DNA from: Acinetobacter calcoaceticus ANC 3811
GTDB lineage: Bacteria; Pseudomonadota; Gammaproteobacteria; Pseudomonadales; Moraxellaceae
Reading direction: 5' to 3'
Assembly: GCF_000399665.1 (NCBI RefSeq)
Contig: NZ_KB976985.1
Coordinates: 185,222-249,221 of the forward strand
Length of the DNA: 64,000 nucleotides
Shown: positions 1-9,513 of the stretch, one piece after another
Numbering within the stretch: the first letter of the stretch is position 1
Layout of the letters: every line of letters starts with the position of its first letter
Made by a program: the position numbers and the translations under genes
The notes under the pieces: generated by a model
Told to the model about the DNA's origin: nothing
The model's database searches: none
What the model saw: only the letters and a program-made list of their open reading frames with translations

Positions 1-10
1 AATTCTTATA

Positions 11-42
11 AAAAAAACCAGCTCATATTGAGCTGGTTTTTT
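11..42. terminator. Bidirectional Rho-independent terminator
   Basis: A perfect 10-bp stem (AACCAGCTCA / TGAGCTGGTT) with a 3-nt loop is flanked by A and T runs. It sits just past the stop codon of the minus-strand secreted-protein gene that ends at 54. It can also terminate plus-strand transcription entering from outside the window. Confidence 0.85.
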
Positions 43-53
43 ATAAATACAAC

Positions 54-497
54 TTAGTTGATAGTTGTAGGGTTCGCAGCTGCAATGCTATTTGATACAG
101 CAGGAGCCGTTACATTACTTGCTGCAACAGCAGCTGGCCCTGCAACAGCAGCTTCACCAATGAGTGCAACTTTAGCTTTCTCTTGGCTCTTCGCAGATAA
201 AGCAGGGTTAGTTGCCACAATACGATTAATGTTTGCTGAATTTGCCGGAGCAATCGCTGTCGTTTGTAAAATAATTGGGCGATTACCTGTGTTACCCAAC
301 GTATAGCGAATACCTGTACGCGGGCTAATCACTGTTGTATTTTCTTGCTTCACTACAGCTTGAGCCGAAGTTGGCCCTTTTGCTGCAAGTACTTTATCAA
401 CCGTTGTCGTTTGAGGGGCTGAAGCTGCTTCTGCTGCGAAAACAAAACTAGGCACAGCAAGAACAGTTAAAAATAAAGGTTGTAATACTTTTTTCAT
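54..497 (-). CDS. Secreted Ala-rich hypothetical protein
   Basis: I do not recognise a family. The 147-residue product starts with a clear Sec signal peptide: MKK, a hydrophobic core, and a likely cleavage at VFA-AEA near residue 21. The mature part is rich in Ala, Thr, Val and Asn, with no cysteines and no further membrane segment, so it is probably periplasmic or secreted. I start it at the ATG at 497 because GGAAAG lies 4-5 nt upstream; an alternative start 18 nt earlier would put extra residues before the signal peptide. It is monocistronic, with a terminator right after it and the secA terminator upstream. Confidence 0.7.
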   Translation of the reverse strand: MKKVLQPLFLTVLAVPSFVFAAEAASAPQTTTVDKVLAAKGPTSAQAVVKQENTTVISPRTGIRYTLGNTGNRPIILQTTAIAPANSANINRIVATNPALSAKSQEKAKVALIGEAAVAGPAAVAASNVTAPAVSNSIAAANPTTIN

Positions 498-585
498 TGT
501 CTTTCCAACATACACTCTGGATGAGAAGTAAATAGCATTTAATGCTTAAAACTGCAAACATTATTCACAGGCTTACTACAAACAT

Positions 586-617
586 AAAAAAAGCAGAACA
601 ATTGTTCTGCTTTTTTT
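586..617. terminator. secA terminator
   Basis: This is a near-perfect palindrome: A7, then GCAGAACAATTGTTCTGC, then T7. It lies 14 nt past the secA stop on the minus strand, and its symmetry makes it usable in both directions. Confidence 0.9.
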
Positions 618-630
618 ATGCAAAGGCAGA

Positions 631-3351
631 TTAGATCTTACCGTGACATTGCTTATATTTTAGTCCTGAACCACATGGGCATGGCGCATTACGGCTTTCT
701 GGAACAGGGAAAGCTTGCTGACCGTCAGACTCGTTCATGGTTTCTTGAGAAAGTGTAACCTCACCTGTTAAACCATCTACATCATCATGTTCAAAAGAAA
801 GCTTCATTGATTCAGCTTGCTGCTGCTGTTGAGCTTCCATTTCTGCAAGTTCTTCTGGTGTTGGGATATGTACACGAGACAAATCAGTCACAACATCAGT
901 TTTAATAATGCTCAACATATTTACAAACAGGTTGAAAGCTTCTTTCTTGTATTCCTGTTCAGGGTTCTTTTGCGCATAGCCACGTAAATGGATACCTTGA
1001 CGCAAATAATCCATTGCAGCTAAGTGATCTTTCCAATGGCGATCAAGAGAGTTTAAAACAAAGTGACGTTCAAGCATTGCTGCTGATTCATCACCCATTT
1101 GAGCGCGGCGCTGACGATAACGCTCAATCACTTCATCACTGATTCGCTCAACTAAACCTTCTTCATCTAGACGGCGATCTTGGTCTAACCATTCTTGAAT
1201 TGGAAGCTCAATACCCAAATCAATACGTAAAGCGTTTTCTAAACCTTCAACATCCCACTGGTCATGAATTGACTCTGGTGGAATAAAGTTAGTAATCACG
1301 CCTTTCATCACTTCATGATGCATTTCTTCAACGTATTCTTTTAAAGTATTTTCAGCTAACACTTCATCACGTTGTGAATAAATGATCTTACGTTGTTCAT
1401 TATTCACATCATCGTATTTCAATAAGTTTTTACGAATATCAAAGTTACGCGCTTCAACTTTACGCTGAGCATTCTCAATTGAACGACTCACCATTTTGTG
1501 TTCAATCGCTTCATTTTCTTGGAGACCCATTGCACGCATCATTCCGACTACGCGGTCACCTGCGAAAATACGCATAAGGTCATCTTCAAGAGACAAATAG
1601 AAACGAGAAACACCAGGGTCACCTTGACGGCCCGCACGACCACGTAACTGGTTATCAATACGGCGTGATTCATGGCGTTCAGAACCAATGATGTGCAAAC
1701 CACCTGATTTCAACACATCTTCGTGGTCTTGTTCCCATTGTGCTTTCAGCTGTGCTTCATCTTCAGCCGTATGATTTTCAATTTTGGCAAGCTTCGCTTT
1801 CCAGTTACCACCCAAGATAATGTCAGTACCACGACCAGCCATGTTGGTTGCAATCGTGACTGCATTCGGGCTACCCGCTTGAGCAATAATGTCAGCTTCA
1901 CGCTCATGTTGCTTTGCATTCAACACTTCGTGATGAATACCAGCTTGCATTAACTTAGAAGATAAAATTTCACTGGCTTCAATGGTCGCTGTACCAATCA
2001 GAATCGGTGCTACACCTTGCTCACGAATATTCGTAATTTCCTGAATAATCGCGTCGTATTTACCGTTACGGTTTAAATAAATTAAATCGTTTTGGTCATT
2101 ACGTACCATCGGGCGATGAGTTGGAATAATCACAACATCAAGGCCATAAATTTCTTTCATTTCCGCAGCTTCAGTATCAGCAGTACCTGTCATACCTGAA
2201 AGCTTTTTATATAGACGGAAATAGTTCTGGAATGTTGTGGTTGCTAGAGTCTGGTTTTCAGGCTGAATTTCTAAACCTTCTTTCGCTTCAACTGCTTGAT
2301 GCAAACCTTCTGACCAACGACGACCCGGCATTGTACGACCAGTATGTTCGTCAACAATCACGACTTCACCATCGTGAATAATATAGTGAACATCGCGTTG
2401 GAATAAGAAATGTGCACGGATAGCAGCAGACACATGATGAACAAGGCTTAGATTCGTTGCTGAATATAGGCTTTCACCTTCAGCCAATAAGCCCATCTGA
2501 ATAAGTTCTTGCTCAACAGTTTCATAACCAACTTCGGTCATTTCAACTGAACGCTGCTTTTCATCAATCCAGAAATGCCCACCATCTGCCACTTTTTCTT
2601 CTTTTTGCGGCTTTAATTTAGGGGGAATCGAATTAATTGCAGAATATAGATGCGAAGAGTCTTCACTTTGACCAGAAATAATTAATGGTGTACGTGCTTC
2701 ATCAATCAAGATTGAGTCAACTTCATCGATAATGGCATAGTGCAAACCACGTTGTTTCTTTTCTGCTAAAGAAAACACCATGTTGTCACGTAAGTAGTCA
2801 AAACCGAATTCGTTATTGGTACCATAGGTAATATCAGCAAGATAAGCTTCCGCTTTTTCAGACGGACCTTGCATTGAATAGATCGTACCAATAGATAAAC
2901 CCAAAAATTCAAATAATGGGCGGTTCAACTCAGCATCACGCTGTGCCAAATAATCGTTCACAGTAATGACATGAACGCCTTCGCCACTTAATGCGTTTAA
3001 ATAACACGCCAAAGTACCCATCAGGGTTTTACCTTCACCGGTACGCATTTCGGCAATTTTACCTTCATGTAAGGTAATACCACCAATAAGCTGAACGTCG
3101 TAGTGACGCATACCCATTACACGTTTGGCTGCTTCACGACAAACTGCAAACGCTTCTGGAAGTAATTTATCTAAACTTTCGCCATTATTATAACGTTGTT
3201 TGAATTCTGGAGTTTTTGCAGATAAGTCTGCATCGCTTAAAGCTGATATCGTCGGCTCGAGCGCATTGATTTGCTCAACAATTTTGCGCATGCGTTTGAG
3301 TTCGCGCTCATTTTTTGTACCGAAGATACCTCCGATCAGACTTGCCAACAT
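631..3351 (-). CDS. secA: Preprotein translocase ATPase SecA
   Basis: SecA is the ATP-driven motor that pushes unfolded preproteins through SecYEG. The 906-residue length is typical. Visible motifs are Walker A GEGKT near residue 104, the DEAD-like [15 protein letters not shown] near 205-220, the helicase-2 segment [10 protein letters not shown] and [10 protein letters not shown]. The C-terminal zinc-binding tail [14 protein letters not shown] binds SecB or ribosomes in relatives. I chose the ATG at 3351 ([11 protein letters not shown]); a TTG 30 nt upstream is in frame but less likely. secA stands alone here and has a long upstream region without a recognisable secM. yajC and secD of the same export pathway lie at the far end of the window. 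Confidence 0.98.
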   Translation of the reverse strand: MLASLIGGIFGTKNERELKRMRKIVEQINALEPTISALSDADLSAKTPEFKQRYNNGESLDKLLPEAFAVCREAAKRVMGMRHYDVQLIGGITLHEGKIAEMRTGEGKTLMGTLACYLNALSGEGVHVITVNDYLAQRDAELNRPLFEFLGLSIGTIYSMQGPSEKAEAYLADITYGTNNEFGFDYLRDNMVFSLAEKKQRGLHYAIIDEVDSILIDEARTPLIISGQSEDSSHLYSAINSIPPKLKPQKEEKVADGGHFWIDEKQRSVEMTEVGYETVEQELIQMGLLAEGESLYSATNLSLVHHVSAAIRAHFLFQRDVHYIIHDGEVVIVDEHTGRTMPGRRWSEGLHQAVEAKEGLEIQPENQTLATTTFQNYFRLYKKLSGMTGTADTEAAEMKEIYGLDVVIIPTHRPMVRNDQNDLIYLNRNGKYDAIIQEITNIREQGVAPILIGTATIEASEILSSKLMQAGIHHEVLNAKQHEREADIIAQAGSPNAVTIATNMAGRGTDIILGGNWKAKLAKIENHTAEDEAQLKAQWEQDHEDVLKSGGLHIIGSERHESRRIDNQLRGRAGRQGDPGVSRFYLSLEDDLMRIFAGDRVVGMMRAMGLQENEAIEHKMVSRSIENAQRKVEARNFDIRKNLLKYDDVNNEQRKIIYSQRDEVLAENTLKEYVEEMHHEVMKGVITNFIPPESIHDQWDVEGLENALRIDLGIELPIQEWLDQDRRLDEEGLVERISDEVIERYRQRRAQMGDESAAMLERHFVLNSLDRHWKDHLAAMDYLRQGIHLRGYAQKNPEQEYKKEAFNLFVNMLSIIKTDVVTDLSRVHIPTPEELAEMEAQQQQQAESMKLSFEHDDVDGLTGEVTLSQETMNESDGQQAFPVPESRNAPCPCGSGLKYKQCHGKI

Positions 3352-3381
3352 GGATAAACTCTCTAAATCTTGCTTGGTCAA

Positions 3382-3758
3382 ATGAATAAACTTTTTCTCA
3401 GTCGTTTATTATGGTGCCAGAAATTTGAAGTACAAGGGGTTTGCACAAAACCCCTAAAAAAAATCTGATAGTTAGACGAATGGTTTTATCATTCATCTAG
3501 TCCCCCGTAATGCGCCTTGCACCTAAAAACGTAACATTAACGCTCATCTATTAAGCACAACTTCCGAGAAATCTAATTTAGCAAATTTACCTTAAAGTTA
3601 CATTGATTAAGCACATAAAATAGTGAGTTTTAGTCATATATATTTACACTTATATAAAAACTTCATAATAAAATAAAAAAACAATAATTTTAATCATAAA
3701 GTAAATGCTGCATATTCATTCAATGGAATAACAAATTATGAGCAATTGAGGAAATATC
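3382..3758. other. 377-nt intergenic region, secA / peroxiredoxin
   Basis: This holds the divergent upstream regions of secA (minus) and the peroxiredoxin gene (plus). Two stem-loops lie on the secA side: AGGGGTTT/AAACCCCT at 3435-3455, and an imperfect AGACGAATG/CATTCATCT at 3474-3498. Neither has a T run in the right place for termination, so they may be leader structures. The half next to the peroxiredoxin is extremely AT-rich. I see no ORF with a credible ribosome binding site. Confidence 0.5.
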
Positions 3759-4409
3759 ATGACACTACGATTAGGAGACACTGCCCCCGATTTTCAACAA
3801 GAATCGAGCGAAGGCACTATTCATTTTTATGATTTTTTAGGTGATAGTTGGGGAATCTTATTTTCACATCCAGCTGACTATACGCCAGTATGTACAACAG
3901 AATTAGGCTACACAGCAAAATTAAAAGATGAATTTACGAAGCGTAATGTTAAAGCGATTGCTTTGTCCGTAGACGATGTAGAGTCTCATAAGGGCTGGAT
4001 CAACGATATTAATGAAACACAAAACACAACGGTAAATTTTCCAATCATTGCAGATAAAGATCGTAAAGTATCTGAGCTCTATGGTTTTATCCATCCTAAT
4101 GCCAGTGAAACCCTCACAGTGCGTTCTTTAGTGATTATTGACCCTAATAAGAAAGTTCGTTTAATTATTACCTATCCTGCTTCAACAGGCCGAAATTTTA
4201 ATGAAGTCTTACGTGTTGTTGACTCATTACAATTAACGGATAAGCATAAAGTCGCTACGCCTGCGAACTGGCAGCAAGGTGAAGATGTCGTTATTGTCCC
4301 ATCACTTAAAGATGAAGAAGAAATTAAACAGCGCTTCCCTAAAGGCTATACAGCGGTTAAACCTTATTTACGCCTAACACCACAACCTGCAAGTAATAAA
4401 ACCGACTAA
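3759..4409 (+). CDS. 1-Cys (Prdx6-type) peroxiredoxin
   Basis: This is a thiol peroxidase that reduces H2O2 and alkyl hydroperoxides in the cytoplasm. The peroxidatic motif HPADYTPVCTTE is at about residues 37-48, with Cys45. The 216-residue length and long C-terminal arm (LRLTPQP) match the 1-Cys/Prdx6 group rather than AhpC. No second conserved resolving cysteine is seen. The start is supported by GAGGAAA 6-8 nt before the ATG. It is monocistronic: a long AT-rich upstream region and a terminator at 4521 isolate it. No OxyR site was identified by eye. Confidence 0.93.
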   Translation: MTLRLGDTAPDFQQESSEGTIHFYDFLGDSWGILFSHPADYTPVCTTELGYTAKLKDEFTKRNVKAIALSVDDVESHKGWINDINETQNTTVNFPIIADKDRKVSELYGFIHPNASETLTVRSLVIIDPNKKVRLIITYPASTGRNFNEVLRVVDSLQLTDKHKVATPANWQQGEDVVIVPSLKDEEEIKQRFPKGYTAVKPYLRLTPQPASNKTD

Positions 4410-4520
4410 AGGTTTTATTACTTGCAAGACAAGCGAAGCGCGTAGGCAGGCATCAGAAGATTTCAAATAAGCCAACCGCATAGTAAATCTTAAGCAAAAT
4501 AAGTAAATATTTCACCCTTA

Positions 4521-4550
4521 AAAAGCCATCCAACGTGATGGCTTTTTTAT
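4521..4550 (+). terminator. Terminator after peroxiredoxin gene
   Basis: The stem AAAAGCCATC / GATGGCTTTT has a 5-nt loop (CAACG) and is followed by a T run. It lies about 110 nt after the peroxiredoxin stop and before the next plus-strand gene. Confidence 0.85.
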
Positions 4551-4628
4551 TTATGTATTGAATACACATGGTTTTTACTGCTCAGATCAGTTATAACTCG
4601 AAGCGATTCGGTATAAAAAATAAAAATC

Positions 4629-5441
4629 ATGATCTATAAAATTCATCATTTAAAGTGTGGCAGCATGTGCCCAGTTTGCGCCCCACTCTTTGGACAAAAA
4701 GGCTTTCGAGCTGAAGTCGTCTGTCATTGTCTTCTGGTTGAAACTGATCGAGGCTTAGTGCTTATTGATACCGGCTTTGGCTTGCAAGATTATTTACATA
4801 TGAAACAACGCCTAGGCTCATTAGTTAAGCGTTTAGGTAAAATTGAACCTAACCTTGAGTTTAGTGCCATTCAGCAAATCCAAAAGCTCGGGTTTAATCC
4901 TAAAGATGTACAGCACATCTTTGTGACTCATCTTGATTTTGATCATGCAGGTGGAATTTCAGATTTCCCACATGCCACTGTGCATGTTTTAGCAGCAGAA
5001 TATAACGCAGCCCAACTTCCAAATTTCAAGGGCAAACTTCGTTATAGAACCAATCAATATAAAGATCATCGTTACTGGAACTTTGTTGAATATCAGCAAG
5101 GTGAAACATGGTTTAACCTCGAAAAAGTAAAAGGTTTTCCGCTGTTCCAAGATGAAATTTTAATGGTGCCTCTATTGGGGCATTCAGCTGGTCATTGTGG
5201 TATTGCCATAAAGCAACAAAATCAATGGTTATTATTTTGTGGGGATGCATACTACTCACATCTAGAGTTAAACCCTAAAAATAAATTAAGATCACTCAGT
5301 GTGCTGGAAAAAACATTTGCAGAAGATAATGAGCAACGCCTTGTTAATCTCAAACGCTTACAGCATTTAGCTCAACATGAGCCAACGATTGAAATAATTT
5401 GTGCTCATGATCCTTATGAGCTTAACCGGTATCAAACATGA
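4629..5441 (+). CDS. Metallo-beta-lactamase-fold hydrolase
   Basis: This is a zinc hydrolase of the MBL superfamily; the substrate cannot be read from sequence. The metal motif THLDFDHAGG (HxDxDH) is at about residues 100-109. Further ligands are plausible in GHSAGHCG (third His), FCGDAYY (bridging Asp) and CAHDP (last His). The N-terminus, with CGSMCPVCAPLFG, is typical of a subgroup sometimes annotated as lactonase-like. There is no signal peptide, so it is cytoplasmic. Its stop overlaps the start of the next gene (ATGA), implying translational coupling to the phosphatase lipoprotein. No good ribosome binding site is visible before 4629, so an internal start remains possible. Confidence 0.88.
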   Translation: MIYKIHHLKCGSMCPVCAPLFGQKGFRAEVVCHCLLVETDRGLVLIDTGFGLQDYLHMKQRLGSLVKRLGKIEPNLEFSAIQQIQKLGFNPKDVQHIFVTHLDFDHAGGISDFPHATVHVLAAEYNAAQLPNFKGKLRYRTNQYKDHRYWNFVEYQQGETWFNLEKVKGFPLFQDEILMVPLLGHSAGHCGIAIKQQNQWLLFCGDAYYSHLELNPKNKLRSLSVLEKTFAEDNEQRLVNLKRLQHLAQHEPTIEIICAHDPYELNRYQT

Positions 5442-6019
5442 AAAAATTATCGCTCATCACACTTCTCATCTGTATAAATTTACAAGGATGTATGCAGCAT
5501 GAAAGTATTGCCCATGAGCAACGCCCAAAAGACTGGGGTACTTTAGTTTCTCAGAGCCATAACTTTTATCAAATTAGTAATGATGTTTTTCGCAGTGAAC
5601 AACCGAGCGCTGCAATGATTTCAGAATTAAAGAACCATCAAATTGGAACGATTATTAATTTAAGGGCCAAAGATGCAGATACTTTAGTTTTTAAAAATGA
5701 AAATTTTAATCTTGTGCATATTCCTATCAATACATGGGCAATCGACCGACAAGATCTATTAGAGGTTATGCAGCAAATCAAAATTGCTAAACAGAATAAT
5801 CAACGTGTTTTATTGCACTGCTACCATGGTTCAGACCGTACAGGCGCTAGTGTTGCGATGTATCGAATTATTTTTGAGAATTGGGCAATTGATGATGCAG
5901 TTAAAGAAATGAAAGAAGGTGGTTATGGCTACCATATTATCTGGAAGAACATTGACGGTTTATTTACACCTGAAAATGTAAAATGGATTCAACAGCAACT
6001 TTCGAATTCCAGCAGCTAA
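5438..6019 (+). CDS. Tyrosine/dual-specificity phosphatase-like lipoprotein
   Basis: This 193-residue protein has the cysteine phosphatase signature HCYHGSDRTG (C-x5-R) near residues 127-136, plus an upstream general-acid region. The N-terminus is a signal peptide with a slightly unusual lipobox (NLQGC, Gln at -2), so it is probably an envelope lipoprotein acting in the periplasm. It overlaps the preceding MBL gene by 4 nt. The family includes tyrosine, dual-specificity and phosphoinositide phosphatases; which one cannot be decided here. Confidence 0.85.
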   Translation: MKKLSLITLLICINLQGCMQHESIAHEQRPKDWGTLVSQSHNFYQISNDVFRSEQPSAAMISELKNHQIGTIINLRAKDADTLVFKNENFNLVHIPINTWAIDRQDLLEVMQQIKIAKQNNQRVLLHCYHGSDRTGASVAMYRIIFENWAIDDAVKEMKEGGYGYHIIWKNIDGLFTPENVKWIQQQLSNSSS

Positions 6020-6058
6020 AGACTGGATTGCTTTTATATGCAAACATGATTATTAGGC

Positions 6059-6096
6059 AAATAAGTTGGCTCAATCACCAACTTATTTATTATTTT
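6059..6096 (+). terminator. Terminator after MBL-phosphatase pair
   Basis: An 11-bp perfect stem (AAATAAGTTGG / CCAACTTATTT) with an 8-nt loop is followed by an AT-rich tail containing several Ts. It lies 40 nt past the phosphatase stop and precedes the 3' end of the convergent gene. Confidence 0.75.
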
Positions 6097-6155
6097 CAAT
6101 TACACCGAAAAACATACATTTAAAGATAGATGATCATCAAAAATATGATTTAACT

Positions 6156-7085
6156 TTATGATTTTCCCAAAGCGGCATTGCTAAGTAATACCTTCAAAAT
6201 TTCAGAATCCCCACCATCGCTGTCTGTCACTAATAAAAAGACTTCGCCATCTGATCTCGACTCGAACCAAGTAATCCCTTCAATCTTGATTGGCAGTGTT
6301 CGTCCTTTCGCATCTTGAATCAAATGAGCCGCTAAAGCTTTACCATCAGGCGAAAACACCAAGATAAAACTTCCCAAGACAGCACCGTCATCATAGGTAT
6401 TGAGTGTTTGCTCGACCGCAGCTGTAGCAACAATCAAATTTTTATCCACTAAAAAACAAGCATCTGAAATGCCACTTGCTGAACCATCAAGCTCAGCTAA
6501 GCTCAGTTTGAGCGAATGTATAAGTGCATTTGCTAAGGATTTTCCTGCTTGAATTTTGATTAAATCAAAGACTAAAACCCCATGATGGAAATTTATGTTG
6601 CCACGCTGAAAGATATAGAGATAACGATGGTCTGAACATATGGCTTCTATATTAAGATCAGCCCCGCCTGTTAATTCAACCTGATGCTGCAAAAAATCAT
6701 AATCAACCGCACCCAAGAAAGTTCTGACCTGATCATTGGCAGGGTTATAGAGTAATGCTCGTTTTCGATTTTCTGTTGAACCTGAGCCCATCACCAAAAG
6801 CTGTGATTGTCCGTTCCAACTTATAGCGGTTAAAGCTTCAAAATCAGGCTTTTGTTGTTTGCTTAATGCACTTAGCGGTATTTGCTCTGAAGGATCAAAT
6901 AACGGAATTTTTTCAAAGACCGTTGCATCGGCCATGTTCTGGTTTCGATTGATTCTTAATAAATAAGGGAGATTATCACCAACAAAATAAAGATCATCCC
7001 CCACACAAGCAACTCCAGACAGTGCGCTAATCCCTGAATCTTGTGCAAAAACAAATTGTTCTAATATTTTAATCGTTGTATTCAT
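6156..7085 (-). CDS. Beta-propeller-like conserved protein (DUF6929-like)
   Basis: This 309-residue protein has no clear signal peptide. It has repeated Gly/Asp-rich strands such as LSGVACVGDDLYFVGDN and ISWNGQSQLLVMGSGS, ending EGITWFE...LLVTDSDGGDSEILKV, which suggest a six- or seven-bladed propeller. I match it only loosely to the DUF6929 or phytase-like propeller group; no enzyme activity can be assigned. I start at the ATG at 7085 because AGGGGA lies 8 nt upstream; a TTG at 7091 is the alternative. That ribosome binding site can pair with an upstream arm (see findings). Confidence 0.7.
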   Translation of the reverse strand: MNTTIKILEQFVFAQDSGISALSGVACVGDDLYFVGDNLPYLLRINRNQNMADATVFEKIPLFDPSEQIPLSALSKQQKPDFEALTAISWNGQSQLLVMGSGSTENRKRALLYNPANDQVRTFLGAVDYDFLQHQVELTGGADLNIEAICSDHRYLYIFQRGNINFHHGVLVFDLIKIQAGKSLANALIHSLKLSLAELDGSASGISDACFLVDKNLIVATAAVEQTLNTYDDGAVLGSFILVFSPDGKALAAHLIQDAKGRTLPIKIEGITWFESRSDGEVFLLVTDSDGGDSEILKVLLSNAALGKS

Positions 7086-7092
7086 CTTCAAG

Positions 7093-7168
7093 ATCCCCTA
7101 TTGAGTGGAACACTTCTTCACAAGAATAAAGCCGTTGAAGTAAGTGTTCCTGATTTGATTTAGGGGAT
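7093..7168 (-). promoter_or_regulatory. Leader hairpin that can hide a ribosome binding site
   Basis: In the RNA upstream of the propeller-like gene, ATCCCCTA (7093-7100 on plus) is complementary to TAGGGGAT (7161-7168). Inside lies a second stem, GGAACACTT-CTTCA (7107-7120) with TGAAG-T-AAGTGTTCC (7136-7150), with a 1-nt bulge and a 15-nt loop. The outer stem uses the AGGGGA ribosome binding site. The structure is seen in the sequence; regulation is inference. It could instead be a processing or termination structure. Confidence 0.5.
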
Positions 7169-7177
7169 GATCAGCCG

Positions 7178-8230
7178 TTATCGCTGATCAAGCGGTACCC
7201 AGTCAATGACCCAAGCCGATTTCATGTTTAAACTTGAATCAGAAGTAATTTTCTTACGGGCGGCATCTGCTGTATCACGGTCTTTCGCAGGTCCTACCAT
7301 AATACGGATTCCCTTGCTGGTTTGACTCGTAGTTACCTTGTAGCCTTTAGCTCGTAATTTAGAAACAACTGAATCTGCATTTGCTTGGTTAGCAGCTAAT
7401 GCAACTTGCACCATCCACTTTTTATCACCATTTTCCAGCAGTTCACGCGCTTTCTCAGCATCAGCTTTTTTATCAGCTTCTGCTTTACGTTTAGCCTCTG
7501 ATGTTTTCTTATCAGCTTCTGCTTTGTGTTTTGCTTCAGTCGCTTTCTTATCTGCTTCTGCCTGACGTTTTGCTTCAGCAGCTTTCTTATCTGCTTCTGC
7601 TTGGCGTTTTGATTCAGCAGCTTTCTTATCAGCTTCTGCCTGACGTTTTGCCTCAGTTGCTTTCTTATCAGCTTCCGCTTGGCGTTTTGCCTCAGCTGCT
7701 TTCTTATCTGCTTCTGCTTGGCGTTTTGATTCAGCTGCTTTCTTATCTGCTTCTATTTTTGAAGTATCAGTTGTTTTATTCGCCACATTAGTTTGCTGTT
7801 TTTTAGCTTTCGCCTCACCCACTAACTCTGGTGGAATATTATCTGAACTTTCTTGAGCAGCTGTACGACGTGCATTAATCGCAGCATACTCTGCTGCTGC
7901 TTTACGAGCAGCATCAGCTTCAGCTTGCTGTTGCATTGCTAAAAACTCAGCTGCACGTGCTTCTTGCTCAGCAACCGCTTTTTCACGCGAACGGCGCTGC
8001 TCTTCTAGCAAACGTTTTTCTGTTTCAACATCAACCGCTAGAGGTTGTAGTTGTACCATTTGGCCTTCAGTTGCTTGCTTTGGCTTAGTTTGAGTTTTTG
8101 GCGATGTGGATGCGGGTGGTTGAACTTCAACCTGTTTTATTTCCTCATTTCCTTTTAGAAGTAATGCTGCCAATAAAACACCACCTCCCAGTAAAACAAC
8201 ACCACCCATCCAGCGTTGTTTGTTATTCAT
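7178..8230 (-). CDS. SPOR-domain protein with repeat-rich linker
   Basis: This inner-membrane-anchored protein of about 350 residues has a short cytoplasmic N-terminus, one membrane segment (VVLLGGGVLLAALLL), and a long charged periplasmic linker. The C-terminal SPOR domain (about residues 275-350, from KKWMVQVALAANQANA to the end) binds denuded glycan strands of septal peptidoglycan, as in FtsN and DedD. The linker carries about eight 13-residue units of the AEADKKAAEAKRQ type, helical and TolA-like. I start at 8230 (MNNKQRW): GGAAG is 7 nt upstream and the ATG overlaps the folC stop as ATGA. It is the last gene of the trpA-accD-folC run. Confidence 0.88.
   Translation of the reverse strand: MNNKQRWMGGVVLLGGGVLLAALLLKGNEEIKQVEVQPPASTSPKTQTKPKQATEGQMVQLQPLAVDVETEKRLLEEQRRSREKAVAEQEARAAEFLAMQQQAEADAARKAAAEYAAINARRTAAQESSDNIPPELVGEAKAKKQQTNVANKTTDTSKIEADKKAAESKRQAEADKKAAEAKRQAEADKKATEAKRQAEADKKAAESKRQAEADKKAAEAKRQAEADKKATEAKHKAEADKKTSEAKRKAEADKKADAEKARELLENGDKKWMVQVALAANQANADSVVSKLRAKGYKVTTSQTSKGIRIMVGPAKDRDTADAARKKITSDSSLNMKSAWVIDWVPLDQR
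7450..7757 (-). repeat. 39-bp coding tandem repeats
   Basis: About eight consecutive 39-bp units encode AEADKKAAEAKRQ-like 13-mers. The order of variants (AAES, AAEA, ATEA, then AAES, AAEA, ATEA) shows that a three-unit block of 117 bp was itself duplicated. Unit number is likely to vary between strains. Confidence 0.85.
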
Positions 8231-9513
8231 TGACATTCTTCCAAATACTCCCAAATCGCTTCTAAAGTATGAAACGAACCACAGGCCAAAATCAGCTGAT
8301 TGTTATTTGTTTGCTCAAGCGCTGATTTAAATGCCTCTTTGATATTGCCATATTGTTGTACTGTCTGACCTTGCAAGGCATCATTGAGTTGCTGAATCGG
8401 TGCAGCACGCGGCACATTCAACTCAGCAATTTTCCAATGTAAAACAGTAGGTTTCAATAAATCGACTACTGATTTTATATCTTTATCTGCCAGCATTGAA
8501 AATACTGCGACAACTTCTGTGTACTGTTTATTGTATTCTAAGAAATTTCGCAATTGCTTTAACAAAAATTCAACACCATGTGGATTGTGTCCGGCATCAA
8601 AAATTACTGTTTTTCCTTCAACTTGACGCTGTTCAAAACGCCCTGCTAAGCGTGCAGATTGAATACCTTTTTCTAATGCTGACTGGGAAACTTCAAGTCC
8701 GCTATTTAAAATGGCAGCAACGGCCCCTGCAATATTTTCAATGGCTAAATGACCTAAAGGAAGCTTTAAAGTGGTTCCCTCAGAGGCAAAGTACCAGTTT
8801 TGTCCATCATCGGCGAGTTTATAAAAATAATCACGATTAACGGTATATAAGTCTGCTTTTGTACTTTCTGCTTTATCTTGAATTGCTTGAGGTAAAAGTT
8901 GTTCGCCAGCAAAGACAACCGGAATTTGTGGACGAATAATTCCTGCTTTTTCAAAAGCAATTTTTTCAATCGTATCGCCTAACCAATCAGTATGATCTAG
9001 GCCAATATTAGTAATAACTGCAACGTTGGGATCAATTACATTGACGACATCTAAGCGTCCGCCCAAACCGACTTCGAGTACCCATACATCGCATTGCTGT
9101 TGTTTAAAAATGACAAAAGCAGCCAAAGTGGTTGCTTCAAAAAAAGATAAGCTCAAATCACAATCGCGACGAGCCTGATCAACTTGAACAAAAGCATCAA
9201 TCAGACTTTGATCATCGACTTCGACTCCACCTAATTTAACTCGCTCATTAAAGCAATAGATATGGGGCGACTGATATAACCCAACTTTATAACCCTGCTC
9301 ATTTAAGATAGCAGCTAGTGTGGTTGTAGTTGAGCCTTTACCATTCGTTCCGGCTACTGTAAAAACTTTAGCAGTAGGCTGAGTGACACCCAGCTTTTCT
9401 GCAACAGGAATTACACGTTCCAGACCAAGATCTATCCCTGTAACGTGAACATGGCTCCAATAATTGAGCCATGTATCTAAAGAGTCTATTGAAAGTGGAG
9501 CTTGTTGATTCAA
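8227..9513 (-). CDS. folC: Bifunctional folylpolyglutamate/dihydrofolate synthase
   Basis: FolC makes dihydrofolate from dihydropteroate and glutamate, and adds the polyglutamate tail. The Mur-ligase-type P-loop GTNGKGSTTTTLA is near residues 54-66. Later motifs are VGLGGRLDVVNV, ITNIGLDHTDWLG and FDAGHNPHG, all standard for the family. The 428-residue length is normal. It overlaps accD upstream and the SPOR gene downstream by 4 nt each, so these genes are translationally coupled. The accD-folC-SPOR order is common in gammaproteobacteria. Confidence 0.96.
   Translation of the reverse strand: MNQQAPLSIDSLDTWLNYWSHVHVTGIDLGLERVIPVAEKLGVTQPTAKVFTVAGTNGKGSTTTTLAAILNEQGYKVGLYQSPHIYCFNERVKLGGVEVDDQSLIDAFVQVDQARRDCDLSLSFFEATTLAAFVIFKQQQCDVWVLEVGLGGRLDVVNVIDPNVAVITNIGLDHTDWLGDTIEKIAFEKAGIIRPQIPVVFAGEQLLPQAIQDKAESTKADLYTVNRDYFYKLADDGQNWYFASEGTTLKLPLGHLAIENIAGAVAAILNSGLEVSQSALEKGIQSARLAGRFEQRQVEGKTVIFDAGHNPHGVEFLLKQLRNFLEYNKQYTEVVAVFSMLADKDIKSVVDLLKPTVLHWKIAELNVPRAAPIQQLNDALQGQTVQQYGNIKEAFKSALEQTNNNQLILACGSFHTLEAIWEYLEECQ

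Noticed and set aside
3435..3463. Terminator on the secA leader
   Set aside because: The stem is followed by A8 rather than T in the plus direction, and no T run follows in the minus direction, so termination is not supported.
7501..7791. 96-codon Leu-rich plus-strand frame
   Set aside because: It is the complement of the 39-bp repeats coding for AEADKK units, so the Leu-rich pattern is a shadow.
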